64,000 nucleotides of DNA from Candidatus Tepidifontimicrobium thermophilum (GCA_031296405.1 JAVKKH010000010.1:21407-85406); one strand, 5' to 3'; shown: positions 8,211-17,044, counted from the first letter of the stretch. A program made the numbers and translations. The notes: generated by a model not told the origin, from the letters alone.

Positions 8211-10180
8211 GCAGCCAGAGGGTCCTGGAACGCCCCGCGGAGGCGCTGTCCCCGGAGGAGGTCCGGGAGTCCCTGCGCGCGCTGGACACCTTCCCCAAGC
8301 GGCTGGTGCACAACGCGGAGCGGTTCGGCGACCGGGTGGCCTTCCGGGAGAAGGAGTTCGGCATCTGGCAGGAGATCACGTGGCGGCAGTACCTGGACCA
8401 CGTGCGGGCGTGCGCGGGGGGCCTGCTGGCCCTGGGGATGCGGCGGGGCGACGTGGTGGCCCTCATCGGCGACAACCGCCCCGAGCTGTACTACGTCGCG
8501 ATGGCCACCCAGGCCCTCGGCGGGGTGTCCTGCGGCATGTACCAGGACACCCTGGCGGACCAGCTGGCCCAACTGCTGGACTTTGCCGACGCCCGGTTCG
8601 TGTTCTGCGAGGACCAGGAGCAGACGGACAAACTCCTGAGCATGGAGGACCGCCTGCCCAAGGTGGAGCGGGTGATCGTGGACGACTGGCGCGGGATGTG
8701 GCGGTACCAGCACCCCAAGCTCCTGCGGTTCTCCGACCTGGAGAGCCTGGGACGGGAGTTCCTGAGCCGGCAGCCGGACCGGTTCCTGCAGGAGGTGGCC
8801 CGGGGACGCGGGGACGACGTGGCCATCTTCTGCCTGACCTCAGGGACCACGTCGCTACCGAAGCTGGCCATGCTGTCCCACCGCAACCTCCTCGCCCAGG
8901 GCGAGAACTTCCTGGCGGTGGAGCCCCACGTGACGGAGCGGGACGAGTTCGTGAGCTTCCTGCCCTTCGCGTGGATCGGGGAGCAGATGATCTCCTTCAC
9001 CCTGCACCAGCTGGTGGGGTTCACCGTGAACTTCCCTGAGGAGCCGGAGACCGCCCAGCGGGACCTGCGGGAGATCGGGCCCCACTTCATGTTCGCCCCC
9101 GCCCGCATCTACGAGGGGATCCACTCCGCGGTCACCGTGCGGATGCTGGACGCGGGGCCGGTCCGCCGGCGGATCTACGACGCCGCCATGGCCGTGGCAG
9201 GCCGCCGGGTGGACGTGGAGGCCGCAGGCCGGCCGCTGCCCCCCTGGCTACGCCTGCTGTGGAGGCTGTGCTACTGGACGGTGTACCGACCCCTCCTGGA
9301 CAAGGTGGGGCTGGTCCACATGCGGGTGGCGTGGAACGGAGGAGCCTCCCTGGGCCCGGACTACTTCCGGTTCTTCCGGGGCCTGGGGTTGAACCTCAAG
9401 CAGATCTACGGGCAGACGGAGATCGCGGGGATCTCCTGCGTGCACCGGGACGGGCAGGTGCGGTTCTGGACCATGGGCGCCCCCATCGCGAACACCGAGA
9501 TCCGCATCACCGACCAGCAGGAGATCGTCAGCCGCAGCCCGTCGGTGTTCCTGGGATACTACAAGAACCCCGAGGCCACCCGGGAAGCCCTGCGGGACGG
9601 GTGGCTGTACTCCGGCGACACGGGGGTCCTGGACCCCAGCGGCGACATCATCCTGTTCGACCGCAGCGGCGACATCATCACCCTGCAGGACGGGACTCGG
9701 ATCCCGCCCCGGGTGATCGAGGACATGCTGAAGTTCACCCCGTACGTGCAGCAGGCCATGGTCCTCGGTGAGGGCCGACCGTATTTGACCGCCATCCTGA
9801 ACATCGACTTCCAGAACGTGGGCAAGTGGGCGGAGGACCGTGGGGTGGCGTACACGTCCTACATGGACCTGTCTCAGAAGCCGGAGGTCCTGGAGCTGCT
9901 GGAGAAGCTGGTACGGGAGACCAACGCCCGCCTGCAGCCCGGCTGGCGGGTGCGCGCCTTCGTGTCCCTGTACAAGGAGTTCCACCCCGACGACGACGAG
10001 CTCACCCGGACCCGCAAGCTCCGCCGCCGCCACATCCTCGAGCGCTACCGCGAGCTGGTGGAGGCGGTGTACGCGGGCGCGGAGCGGTTCCAGGCCACGG
10101 TGACGGTTCGGTACGAGGACGGCCGCGTGGCCACCCTCCACCCCGTGATGGAGATCCGGCGGCTGGAGGCGGACGGGTGA
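8207..10180 (+). CDS. fadD: AMP-dependent acyl-CoA synthetase within liv operon
   Basis: ANL-superfamily ligase of the long-chain/aryl acyl-CoA synthetase type (657 residues). It activates a carboxylic acid with ATP and then CoA. Seen: LTSGTTSLPKLAMLSH (adenylation loop, near 207), YGQTEIAG (near 397), DGWLYSGDTG (near 463) and a C-terminal lid with DRSGDIITLQDG. The gene is joined to livG by ATGA and to livH by GTGA (10177-10180), so it is built into the transporter operon. This arrangement implies that the imported compound is an acid that is trapped as its CoA ester, for example an aromatic, dicarboxylic or branched acid, and argues against plain leucine uptake. Exact substrate unknown. 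Confidence 0.87.
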   Translation: MSSQRVLERPAEALSPEEVRESLRALDTFPKRLVHNAERFGDRVAFREKEFGIWQEITWRQYLDHVRACAGGLLALGMRRGDVVALIGDNRPELYYVAMATQALGGVSCGMYQDTLADQLAQLLDFADARFVFCEDQEQTDKLLSMEDRLPKVERVIVDDWRGMWRYQHPKLLRFSDLESLGREFLSRQPDRFLQEVARGRGDDVAIFCLTSGTTSLPKLAMLSHRNLLAQGENFLAVEPHVTERDEFVSFLPFAWIGEQMISFTLHQLVGFTVNFPEEPETAQRDLREIGPHFMFAPARIYEGIHSAVTVRMLDAGPVRRRIYDAAMAVAGRRVDVEAAGRPLPPWLRLLWRLCYWTVYRPLLDKVGLVHMRVAWNGGASLGPDYFRFFRGLGLNLKQIYGQTEIAGISCVHRDGQVRFWTMGAPIANTEIRITDQQEIVSRSPSVFLGYYKNPEATREALRDGWLYSGDTGVLDPSGDIILFDRSGDIITLQDGTRIPPRVIEDMLKFTPYVQQAMVLGEGRPYLTAILNIDFQNVGKWAEDRGVAYTSYMDLSQKPEVLELLEKLVRETNARLQPGWRVRAFVSLYKEFHPDDDELTRTRKLRRRHILERYRELVEAVYAGAERFQATVTVRYEDGRVATLHPVMEIRRLEADG

Positions 10181-11100
10181 CCTACCAGTTCGTCCTGGAA
10201 GGGGTGGTGGTGGGCCTGGCGGTGGGGTCCATCTACGCCCTCATCGCGGTGGGGTTCACCGTCCTGTACAAGTCCACCAAGATCCTCAACCTCGCCCACG
10301 GGGAGCTGGTGCTGTTCGGCGGCTACCTCGCCATCGCGGTGACGTCCGCGGCCGGTTTCCTGCCCGTCCCCACCGCCTTCGCTGTAGGGGTGGCGGTCAC
10401 CCTGCTGGCGGCCGCGGCTTTGGGCTTCGCGGTGGAGCGGGCGGTGATGCGGCCCCTGTTTGGCCAGCCCCTCCTCTCTGTGATCATCGTCACCCTGGCC
10501 CTGGGGTACGTGATCCGCGGGGTCATGGTCGGGATCTGGAGCGGGGAGACCCGCACCTTCCCGCCCGTCGTCCCGGCCACGGTGGTCCGGGTGGCAGGGG
10601 TCCCTGTGTCCCTGGTGGGCGTGTGGAGCGCGGCGGCCGCCGCCCTGCTGCTGGTCCTCTTCGGTCTGTTCTTCCGCTACACGCGGTGGGGGATCGCCAT
10701 GCGGGCCGCGGCCAACGAACAGCTCACGGCCTCCACCCTGGGGGTGAGCCTGAAGCGGGTGTTCGCGTACGCCTGGGCCTTCGCCGCGGTGGCGGGCGCC
10801 GTGGGCGGGATCCTCCTCGGGCTGTGGCTGGGGGTGAACTTCGCCCTGGCCGCGGTGGGGCTGAAGGCCCTGGCGGCGGTGATCCTGGGCGGCCTGGACA
10901 GCATCCCCGGGGCCATCCTGGGGGGGCTGTTGGTGGGCGTGGTGGAGACGGTGCTGGGCGGGTACATCGACGCCCACGTGAAGCTGTGGGGCCAGCCCCT
11001 GCACGGTTTCAAGGAGGTGACGGCCTACCTGGTGATCCTGCTGGCCCTGATGGTGCGGCCCTACGGCCTGTTCGGCACCGAGCACATCGAGCGGCTGTAA
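10177..11100 (+). CDS. livH: LIV-type ABC transporter permease LivH
   Basis: Inner-membrane permease of the LIV importer, 307 residues with about eight membrane helices. Seen: the N-terminal signature GSIYALIAVGFTVLYKSTKILNLAHGE, which is very characteristic of LivH, and the EAA-like stretch AVGLKALAAVILGGLDSIPGA near 240. The start is GTG at 10177, overlapping the fadD TGA by four bases; the reading frame runs open further upstream but that part overlaps fadD. LivM follows after 9 bases with a run of G as ribosome site. Confidence 0.9.
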   Translation: MTYQFVLEGVVVGLAVGSIYALIAVGFTVLYKSTKILNLAHGELVLFGGYLAIAVTSAAGFLPVPTAFAVGVAVTLLAAAALGFAVERAVMRPLFGQPLLSVIIVTLALGYVIRGVMVGIWSGETRTFPPVVPATVVRVAGVPVSLVGVWSAAAAALLLVLFGLFFRYTRWGIAMRAAANEQLTASTLGVSLKRVFAYAWAFAAVAGAVGGILLGLWLGVNFALAAVGLKALAAVILGGLDSIPGAILGGLLVGVVETVLGGYIDAHVKLWGQPLHGFKEVTAYLVILLALMVRPYGLFGTEHIERL

Positions 11101-11109
11101 GGGGGGACC

Positions 11110-12153
11110 GTGGCGTACGCGCGGCCGTGCGGGGACTTCAAGACCTCCTACGCGCAGGACATGGCCCTGCTGGACATCCGCCTGTACCGGTGGGGCTTCG
11201 CCGTGCTGCTGGTGGCGCTGGCCCTGGCCCCCTGGGCCCTCGGCCGGTGGATCTACCTCCTCAACGACATCGCCATCTTCGCCATCGGGGCCACGGGGCT
11301 GTCCCTGGTGATGGGGTTTGCGGGACAGATCTCCCTGGGCCACGCGGCCTTCATGGCGGTGGGCGCGTACACGTCGTGGTTCGTCACCAGCCAGCTGCGC
11401 CTGCCCTTCGCGATCGCCCTCCCCCTGAGCGCCCTCGTGGCCTTCGCGGTGGGCGCGGTGGTGGGGCTGCCCTCCCTGCGGATCAAGGGGCTGTACCTGG
11501 CCATCGCCACCCTCGCCTTCCAGTTCCTGGTGGAGTACCTGGTCGTGCAGACCGTGAGCGGCATGGGCGGCACGCCCGTCCCGTCCATGGACCTGCTCGG
11601 AGTGCCCGTGAACACGGAGGTGCGCTTCTGGTACCTGGTGGCCACCGTCTGGGTGCTGGGCGCGGTGTTCGCCACCAACCTGACCCGTACCCGCGTAGGG
11701 CTGGCCCTCATGGCGGTCCGGGACCGCGACTACGCTGCTCAGGTCCTGGGGGTCAACCTCCTGTACTACAAGACCCTGGCCTTCGCCCTGGGGGCCGCCT
11801 ACGCAGGGGTAGCGGGCAGCCTCTTTGCACACTACAACCGGGTGATCGGCGCCGAGCACTTCAGCCTGGCCCAGTCCATCGACTTCGTGGCGATGCTGGT
11901 CATCGGCGGGCTGGGAAGCGTGTGGGGCCCGCACCTGGGCGCGGCCTTCGTGCGGGTGCTCACTCAGCTGCTGAAGATGTGGGCGCCCGCGCTGGGGGCC
12001 CTGCTGCCAGTGCTGGGCCGGGCCACCACCTCGGTCCACGACATCGTGTTCGGGGTCGTCCTGATCGCCTTCCTCATCTGGGAGCCCGGGGGGCTTGCGA
12101 CCCTGCTCCGGAAGCTCAAGCGCTACGTGGACCTGTGGCCCTTCCCCCACTAG
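11110..12153 (+). CDS. livM: LIV-type ABC transporter permease LivM
   Basis: Second membrane subunit of the importer, 347 residues. Seen: the core GATGLSLVMGFAGQISLGHAAFMAVGAYTSW typical of LivM, SLRIKGLYLAIATLAF, and the cytoplasmic EAA-type loop with VIGGLGSVWGPHLGA. The N-terminal extension (CGDFKTSYAQDMALL) is typical, as I remember it, of LivM proteins encoded with acyl-CoA ligases. Start: GTG at 11110 after GGGGGG. The TAG stop shares the bases CTAG (12150-12153) with the livF stop on the opposite strand, so the two transcripts must overlap. Confidence 0.9.
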   Translation: MAYARPCGDFKTSYAQDMALLDIRLYRWGFAVLLVALALAPWALGRWIYLLNDIAIFAIGATGLSLVMGFAGQISLGHAAFMAVGAYTSWFVTSQLRLPFAIALPLSALVAFAVGAVVGLPSLRIKGLYLAIATLAFQFLVEYLVVQTVSGMGGTPVPSMDLLGVPVNTEVRFWYLVATVWVLGAVFATNLTRTRVGLALMAVRDRDYAAQVLGVNLLYYKTLAFALGAAYAGVAGSLFAHYNRVIGAEHFSLAQSIDFVAMLVIGGLGSVWGPHLGAAFVRVLTQLLKMWAPALGALLPVLGRATTSVHDIVFGVVLIAFLIWEPGGLATLLRKLKRYVDLWPFPH

Positions 12154-12935
12154 GCCAGCCAGCGCTTGCGGCGCTTGTAGCTCTTCACCTCCGTGAACCG
12201 CCGGCGGCCGGACTTGGTCATCCCCAGGTAGAACTCCCGCACGTCCGCGTCCTCCCGCAGCCGGTCCGCGGGCCCGTCCAGCACGATCTTCCCGTTCTCC
12301 ATCACGTACCCGTAGCTGGCCAGCTGCAGCGCCATCCGTGCGTTCTGCTCCACCAGGAGCACCGTGATCCCCTGCTCCTGGTTGAGCCGGCGGACCAGGC
12401 GGAAGATCTCGCCGGCCACCACGGGCGCAAGGCCCAGGCTGGGCTCGTCCAGGAGCAGCAGCTTGGGCCGGGCCATCAGGGCGCACCCGATGGCCAGCAT
12501 CTGCTGCTCTCCCCCGGACAGGTACCCGGCCCGGACCCTGCGCCGCTCCCGAAGGCGCGGGAAGTACGTGTACACCAGGTCGAGGGCCTCTCGGGTGCCC
12601 CGGGGGTTCAGGGTGGTCCCCACCAGGAGGTTCTCCTCCGCGGTGAGCTCCTCGAACAGGCGCCTTCCCTCCCGCACCATCACCACGCCCAGGCGGCCTA
12701 CCTCCTCCGGCAGCCAGTTCTCGATCCGGTGGCCCGCAAACTCCACAGACCCCCGGGTCACCTCCCCGCGCTCCAGGCGCACGAGGCCCGTGATGGCCTT
12801 CAGGGTGGTCGTCTTGCCCGCCCCGTTGGCCCCGATGAGGGCGGTGATGCTGCCGGGCGCTACCTGCAGAGAGACGCCCTTCAGCACCAGGATGGTGTTC
12901 CAGAAGACGACCTCAACGTTGTTGACGACCAGCAC
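12150..12935 (-). CDS. livF: LIV-type ABC transporter ATPase LivF
   Basis: Second cytoplasmic ATPase of the LIV importer, 261 residues. Seen: Walker A GANGAGKTTT (near 34), Q-loop region, signature YLSGGEQQML (near 139), Walker B LLLLDEPSLGL and the LLVEQNARMAL switch that identifies LivF. The GTG start at 12935 is one base past the binding-protein stop, so it is coupled to that gene. It completes the LivG-H-M set encoded convergently on the + strand. The C-terminus is rich in Lys/Arg (KSYKRRKRWLA), somewhat longer than usual. Confidence 0.9.
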   Translation of the reverse strand: MLVVNNVEVVFWNTILVLKGVSLQVAPGSITALIGANGAGKTTTLKAITGLVRLERGEVTRGSVEFAGHRIENWLPEEVGRLGVVMVREGRRLFEELTAEENLLVGTTLNPRGTREALDLVYTYFPRLRERRRVRAGYLSGGEQQMLAIGCALMARPKLLLLDEPSLGLAPVVAGEIFRLVRRLNQEQGITVLLVEQNARMALQLASYGYVMENGKIVLDGPADRLREDADVREFYLGMTKSGRRRFTEVKSYKRRKRWLA

Positions 12936-12936
12936 C

Positions 12937-14196
12937 CTACCAGCCCAGCCAGTCCTTCCGCCGCTCCACCGTGACCGTCTCCACCGGCCGGATCCGGCCG
13001 CCGCGGATCTGCATGATGCGCGTGGTGGTGGACGGCCGGTGGTCGTCCCGGGTCAGGGTGATGGGCGGGGCCAGGCCCTCCGGGTCCCAGTTCCGGATGA
13101 GCTCCAGCGTGGCCCGGATGGAGGCGCCCGTCAGGCCGAGGCGCGCGTACGTGGACCAGTTGTCCACCACCGTCTCCAGGGCCCGGCGCAGCAGGTACAC
13201 GTTCAACCACCCGCGGACGTACGAGGCGATGTAGGGAGCGTCCACGGTGCCCCACTCGAACTTCGGGACCTCCTTGCCCTGGAACCGGCGGTACGCGTCG
13301 AAGATGGTCCGCATCCCGGGCACCGGCTCGCCGTAGTACGCGTGCGGGGTACTCCCGTACACGCCGTCCGCCGCCGCGCCGATGCGCTTGATCATGCTCT
13401 CGTCGAAGCCCCACACGTTCACGAACCACCTCGCCTTGGCGCCCACCTGCTTGGCGTCCCGCACCGTCACCGACGCGGAGCTGGTGGTCCCGCCGAACCA
13501 CGCGAAGTCCGCCCCCTGGTCCCGGATGGCGGTCACCTGGGACCGCGCCTCCAGGGCGGTGAGGGCCACGATCTGGTCGGGCAGCACCTCAAACCCCAGC
13601 TCCTGCGCGTACGCCTTGCCCGCGGGGATCGGAGCCCGCCCGTACGGGTGGTCCGGGTACACGAACACGATCTTGGGCCGGGCGATCCCCTCTTTCCGCG
13701 CCAGGTCCCGGGCGAACTTGACCACCGCGCGGATCTGGTCGGAGTAGCTGGAGACCGGGTAGAAGTTGTAGGGCGTCTTCGACGGGTCGTTCAGGTGCGA
13801 GGAGTACGAAGCGGAGATGAAGGGGATCTGGTCCGCGGCCACCTGCTCCTTCAGGGCCTCGGTGTCGTTGGTCCCCCAGCCGACAATGGCCACCACCCGG
13901 TCCACGTCCCGGTACTTGCGGTACAGGGACAGGCTCTCGGGGATCCGGTACGCGTAGTCGGCCCACACCAGGTCGATCTTCACCTTGCCCCGGATCCCTC
14001 CCAGCACCTCGTTGATGTAGCGCACGTGGTCCAGGACCCCTTTGGAGTAGTCCACCCCCACGTCTGAGGTGGGGCCCGTGAGGTCGAACAAGGCCCCCAC
14101 CTTGATGCTGGACGGCAGGGGCGCCTGCGCCACCGTGGGAGACGCCAAGGCGAGTGCCACCAACACGACTCCGGGGACCAGCCACCACCCCCGCAT
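12937..14196 (-). CDS. livK: ABC transporter substrate-binding protein (LivK-like)
   Basis: Exported type I periplasmic binding protein (Peripla_BP_6 fold), 419 residues, delivering substrate to the neighbouring LIV permease. A signal peptide is clear: MRGWWLVPGVVLVALALASPTVAQA. The mature chain starts IKVGALFDLTGPTSDVG, the usual first strand of this family, with KIVFVYPDHPYGR near 200. Start: ATG at 14196 with GGGGGTCGGAG upstream. It is cotranscribed with livF. At ~395 mature residues it is larger than leucine-binding proteins and resembles those linked to aromatic or dicarboxylic acids; this fits the fadD in the other half of the system. Confidence 0.87.
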   Translation of the reverse strand: MRGWWLVPGVVLVALALASPTVAQAPLPSSIKVGALFDLTGPTSDVGVDYSKGVLDHVRYINEVLGGIRGKVKIDLVWADYAYRIPESLSLYRKYRDVDRVVAIVGWGTNDTEALKEQVAADQIPFISASYSSHLNDPSKTPYNFYPVSSYSDQIRAVVKFARDLARKEGIARPKIVFVYPDHPYGRAPIPAGKAYAQELGFEVLPDQIVALTALEARSQVTAIRDQGADFAWFGGTTSSASVTVRDAKQVGAKARWFVNVWGFDESMIKRIGAAADGVYGSTPHAYYGEPVPGMRTIFDAYRRFQGKEVPKFEWGTVDAPYIASYVRGWLNVYLLRRALETVVDNWSTYARLGLTGASIRATLELIRNWDPEGLAPPITLTRDDHRPSTTTRIMQIRGGRIRPVETVTVERRKDWLGW

Positions 14197-14238
14197 GCTC
14201 CGACCCCCTTTCGCTTTTTGCTCGCGGCGGTTTATTCT

Positions 14239-14255
14239 GCGGCCCGGGTGGCCGC
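14239..14255 (-). repeat. GC hairpin between dehydrogenase and livK
   Basis: GCGGCC (14239-14244) and GGCCGC (14250-14255) form a perfect 6-bp stem with a 5-base loop in the 70-base gap upstream of livK. Read on the minus strand it is followed by AGAATAAACC, not by a T run, so it is at best a weak or Rho-assisted stop or a leader structure. Confidence 0.35.
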
Positions 14256-14266
14256 TCCTGCCACCT

Positions 14267-15295
14267 TTACGGAACGAGGACCACCTTTCCGAAGTGCTGG
14301 CCTGCCTCCAGGTAGGAGTGGGCCTCCCGCACCTCTGACAGAGGGAACACCCGGTCCACCACAGGCCGCAGGACCCCGCGCTCCACCAGGGGCAGCAGGT
14401 CAAACAGCTCGCCCTTGCTGCCCACCCACGTCCCGTGCACGCTCACCGCCCGGCCGAACAGATACCGCACGTCGGTCTGGACCAGCGGTCCGGAGGTGGC
14501 CCCGCAGGTCACCAGGCGTCCGCCTCGCGCCAGGGCCTTCACGCTGACGTCCCACGTGGCCTGGCCCACGTGTTCGAAGACCACGTCGACCCCGCGGCGG
14601 CCGGTGAGCCGGCGGACCTCTGCCAGGACGTCCTGCGTCCGGTGGTTGACCGTCTCGTCCGCCCCCAGCTGCCGCGCGCGTTCCAGCTTCCAGTCGTCAC
14701 CAGCTACCGCGATGACCCGGGCCTGGAAGGCCTTGGCGATCTGGATGGCCGCGCTGCCCACCCCGCTGCCGGCGCCCCAGACCAGCACTTCCTCCCCGGG
14801 CCGGAGCCGCGCGTGGGTCACCAGCATGTTCCACGCGGTGAGGAACACCAGCGGGAACGCTGCTGCCTCCTCGAAGCTCAGGTTGGCCGGCTTGCGGACC
14901 AGGTTCGCCTCGGGGACCAGCACGAACTCCGCGTCGGTCCCGTCCCGGTGCTCGCCCAGCAGGCCGTACTCCCGGCACAGGTTGTCCCGGCCCCGCAGGC
15001 ACGCGGCGCAGACCCCGCACGAGACCCCGGGGTTCAGAACCACCTCGTCGCCCGGCTTTGCGGACTTCACCCCGGGCCCCACAGCGTCCACCACGCCCGC
15101 GCCGTCGGAACCGAGGGTGAGGGGCAGGGGGAAACTTACTCCGGGGATTCCCTTGCGCACCCACAGGTCCAGGTGGTTCATGGCCGCGGCCCGGACCCTC
15201 ACGCGCACCTGCCCGGGCCCGGGCTCAGGCGTCGGGAGCTCCTCCAGCCGTAGGACCCCCGGACCGCCGTGCTCGTAAACCCGGACCGCCTGCAT
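14267..15295 (-). CDS. Zinc-type alcohol dehydrogenase / quinone oxidoreductase
   Basis: Cytoplasmic medium-chain dehydrogenase/reductase, 342 residues. Seen: N-terminal GroES-like domain with NHLDLWVRKG, the structural-zinc lobe CGVCAACLRGRDNLC (four Cys, near 93-107), and the Rossmann motif VWGAGSGVGSAAIQIAK (near 170). The usual catalytic-zinc Cys-His pair is replaced by NHLD and GSDGAG, so zinc at the active site is doubtful although structural zinc is likely. It probably oxidises an alcohol or reduces an enone with NAD(P)H. It lies 4 bases after the DUF2090 gene and downstream of an aldehyde dehydrogenase, suggesting an alcohol-aldehyde-acid route. Substrate not evident. Confidence 0.8.
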   Translation of the reverse strand: MQAVRVYEHGGPGVLRLEELPTPEPGPGQVRVRVRAAAMNHLDLWVRKGIPGVSFPLPLTLGSDGAGVVDAVGPGVKSAKPGDEVVLNPGVSCGVCAACLRGRDNLCREYGLLGEHRDGTDAEFVLVPEANLVRKPANLSFEEAAAFPLVFLTAWNMLVTHARLRPGEEVLVWGAGSGVGSAAIQIAKAFQARVIAVAGDDWKLERARQLGADETVNHRTQDVLAEVRRLTGRRGVDVVFEHVGQATWDVSVKALARGGRLVTCGATSGPLVQTDVRYLFGRAVSVHGTWVGSKGELFDLLPLVERGVLRPVVDRVFPLSEVREAHSYLEAGQHFGKVVLVP

Positions 15296-15299
15296 GGCC

Positions 15300-16223
15300 C
15301 TACCCTGCCACCGCGGCCCGCTCTGCGGACCGGTACACGTCGATCATCCGCAGGTAGTTGGACTTCACCAGCTCCGCCGCGTCCTGGCGGGGGAGCCTGC
15401 CGTCCAGGTAGCCCTTCACCCCGTCCCACCAGATGGTCCGGCCGATGGCGAAGCCGATGTAGCCAGGGACTCCCGCGCCTGCCTGCAGCCACCGCACCAC
15501 CGCGGCCTCGTCCGCGCCGCGGCCCAGCACCACGCACGCCACGCGGTCCCGGCCACCCGACCGCACCTGCGCGCTGGTGCGCTGGCAGTCTGCCCGGTCG
15601 TCCAGCCCCTCGATCTTCCACACGTCCGGCTCCACCCCGGCCTCCTGCAGCTCCCGGATCGCCCGCACCATGAGGGCCGGCCGCACCTCCCGGTCGTAGC
15701 GCCCCTCGTCCCCGCCCACCGACTGCAGCTGCGCGGCCGTCGCGGGCACCAGGAGCTCGAACAGGAACTTCCGGCCCCGCTGGTGCAGCCACTCGGACAG
15801 CCGGCGCAGGCGCCCCGCCTGCCGGGCGTTCAGCTCCCGGTCGCCCTCGGGGTTGTAACGCACCAGCACCTTGGCGAAGGTGGGGTCGAAGGCCTCGATG
15901 TGCTCGCCGAAAGCCTCCCCGTACTCGAAGTCGAACTCGTCCTGCCCGCTGCGCTCCACGGGCATGGCGAACACCAGGCCCCGCCGCCGCGCGTCGCGGG
16001 CGATCTCCGCTCCGAACTGCTCGTCCACGAGGATGCCGGCGGACTCCCGGGGCGCTCCCTCCTCCAGGGCCCGCAGGAAGCCCTCGTAGATGACCCGCTT
16101 GGCGTCTTGCACCCGCTCCGCCTGCTCCGGCGTCGGCTCGCCCCGGATGCCGGCCAGCTTGAGGAACGAGCCCCGGTGGTCGAACGCGAGGATGTACAGG
16201 GGTCGTTCGTATCCCAGCTCCAT
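15300..16223 (-). CDS. DUF2090 aldolase-fold protein
   Basis: Cytoplasmic protein of 307 residues matching the DUF2090 family, which is also the C-terminal half of IolC-type 5-dehydro-2-deoxygluconokinases and has a class I aldolase-like barrel. Seen: YILAFDHRGSFLK at the N-terminus, GILVDEQFG near 67, the barrel strands FAKVLVRYNP and FLFELLVPA, VWKIEGL near 200 and GFAIGRTIWWDGVKGYL near 270. Start: ATG at 16223 behind GGGAGGAGAGG. It stands alone without the kinase domain, between an LptA-like gene and an alcohol dehydrogenase, with an aldehyde dehydrogenase nearby. That company hints at sugar or inositol-type catabolism, but no reaction can be assigned. Confidence 0.72.
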   Translation of the reverse strand: MELGYERPLYILAFDHRGSFLKLAGIRGEPTPEQAERVQDAKRVIYEGFLRALEEGAPRESAGILVDEQFGAEIARDARRRGLVFAMPVERSGQDEFDFEYGEAFGEHIEAFDPTFAKVLVRYNPEGDRELNARQAGRLRRLSEWLHQRGRKFLFELLVPATAAQLQSVGGDEGRYDREVRPALMVRAIRELQEAGVEPDVWKIEGLDDRADCQRTSAQVRSGGRDRVACVVLGRGADEAAVVRWLQAGAGVPGYIGFAIGRTIWWDGVKGYLDGRLPRQDAAELVKSNYLRMIDVYRSAERAAVAG

Positions 16224-16237
16224 GGCCTCTCCTCCCC

Positions 16238-17044
16238 TCACGGACTGCGCGGCAGGTCTTCCTCTTCCACGCGCATGCGGCTGGGCCCTTCCACCACCAC
16301 GCGTCCCTGCCGGTACCACACCACGACCCGCTGTCCCTCCAGCACGCTGCTGCGCCAGCGCACCCGCACCGGGCCCATGAGGTCCACCCGGCCCTGCGCG
16401 AAGTCCGCCACCGCTTCCCTCGCCACCCCCTGGCCTGCGGCGAACCGGAACGCCACGGGCCCGGCCACACGCGCGGTCTGCTCCCGCAGGCGGAAGGTGG
16501 ACTCCTGGCCCTCCAGCGTCCCCTGCGGGGTCTCGAACCGGGCAGGAGCCGCAAGCCCTGCCTGCTGCTCGCGGCTGCGGTACAGGACCCGGGGGGCCGC
16601 GGCGGTTACCTCCCGGCCCGTCAGCACCGCAGGCCTCCCGGTTGCCACCGCCACCCCGCTCCGGGTGTCCAGCTGCACCCGGTCTGCGGAAAGCGTCCAG
16701 CCGCGGGCGTGCAGCCGGCTTCCTCCCTCCGCGTCCACCTGCAGCAGCTGGAGGGCTCGGGTGAACCGGATGCGGGCTGCACGGCTGCGCAGCTCCCCCT
16801 CGGGACCCAGCGCCCGCACCCCTCCGGAGAGCGTGCCGGCGCCGGCTGCGCGATCGAGCACCAGCTCCGCAGCGGTGAGCACCCGGCCGTCGTCGGTGAT
16901 GCGCACCTGCCAGGCCCGCAGCCACCCGCGCTCCGCGTCCAGGTCCAGCCGCTCTGCGGTAACCACGAAGGCCGCCTGCGCGGAAGCGGCCCCCAGCAGC
17001 GCCACGAACACCGCGGCGCCCGCGGCCCGGAACAGCGCCTTCAC
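16238..17044 (-). CDS. Exported LptA/OstA-like beta-jellyroll protein
   Basis: Exported protein of 268 residues with a clear signal peptide (VKALFRAAGAAVFVALLGAASAQA). The mature part reads as serial beta-strands with alternating FVVTAERLDLDAERG, LQLLQVDAEGG, WTLSADRVQLDTRSGVAVATG and QGRVDLMGPVRVRW, the pattern of the LptA/LptC/OstA lipopolysaccharide-transport fold. The GTG start at 17044 overlaps the aldehyde dehydrogenase stop (GTGA, 17041-17044). No other lpt gene is in the window. It may indicate a diderm envelope, or a stand-alone OstA-type lipid-binding protein. Fold assignment is by pattern only. Confidence 0.6.
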   Translation of the reverse strand: MKALFRAAGAAVFVALLGAASAQAAFVVTAERLDLDAERGWLRAWQVRITDDGRVLTAAELVLDRAAGAGTLSGGVRALGPEGELRSRAARIRFTRALQLLQVDAEGGSRLHARGWTLSADRVQLDTRSGVAVATGRPAVLTGREVTAAAPRVLYRSREQQAGLAAPARFETPQGTLEGQESTFRLREQTARVAGPVAFRFAAGQGVAREAVADFAQGRVDLMGPVRVRWRSSVLEGQRVVVWYRQGRVVVEGPSRMRVEEEDLPRSP

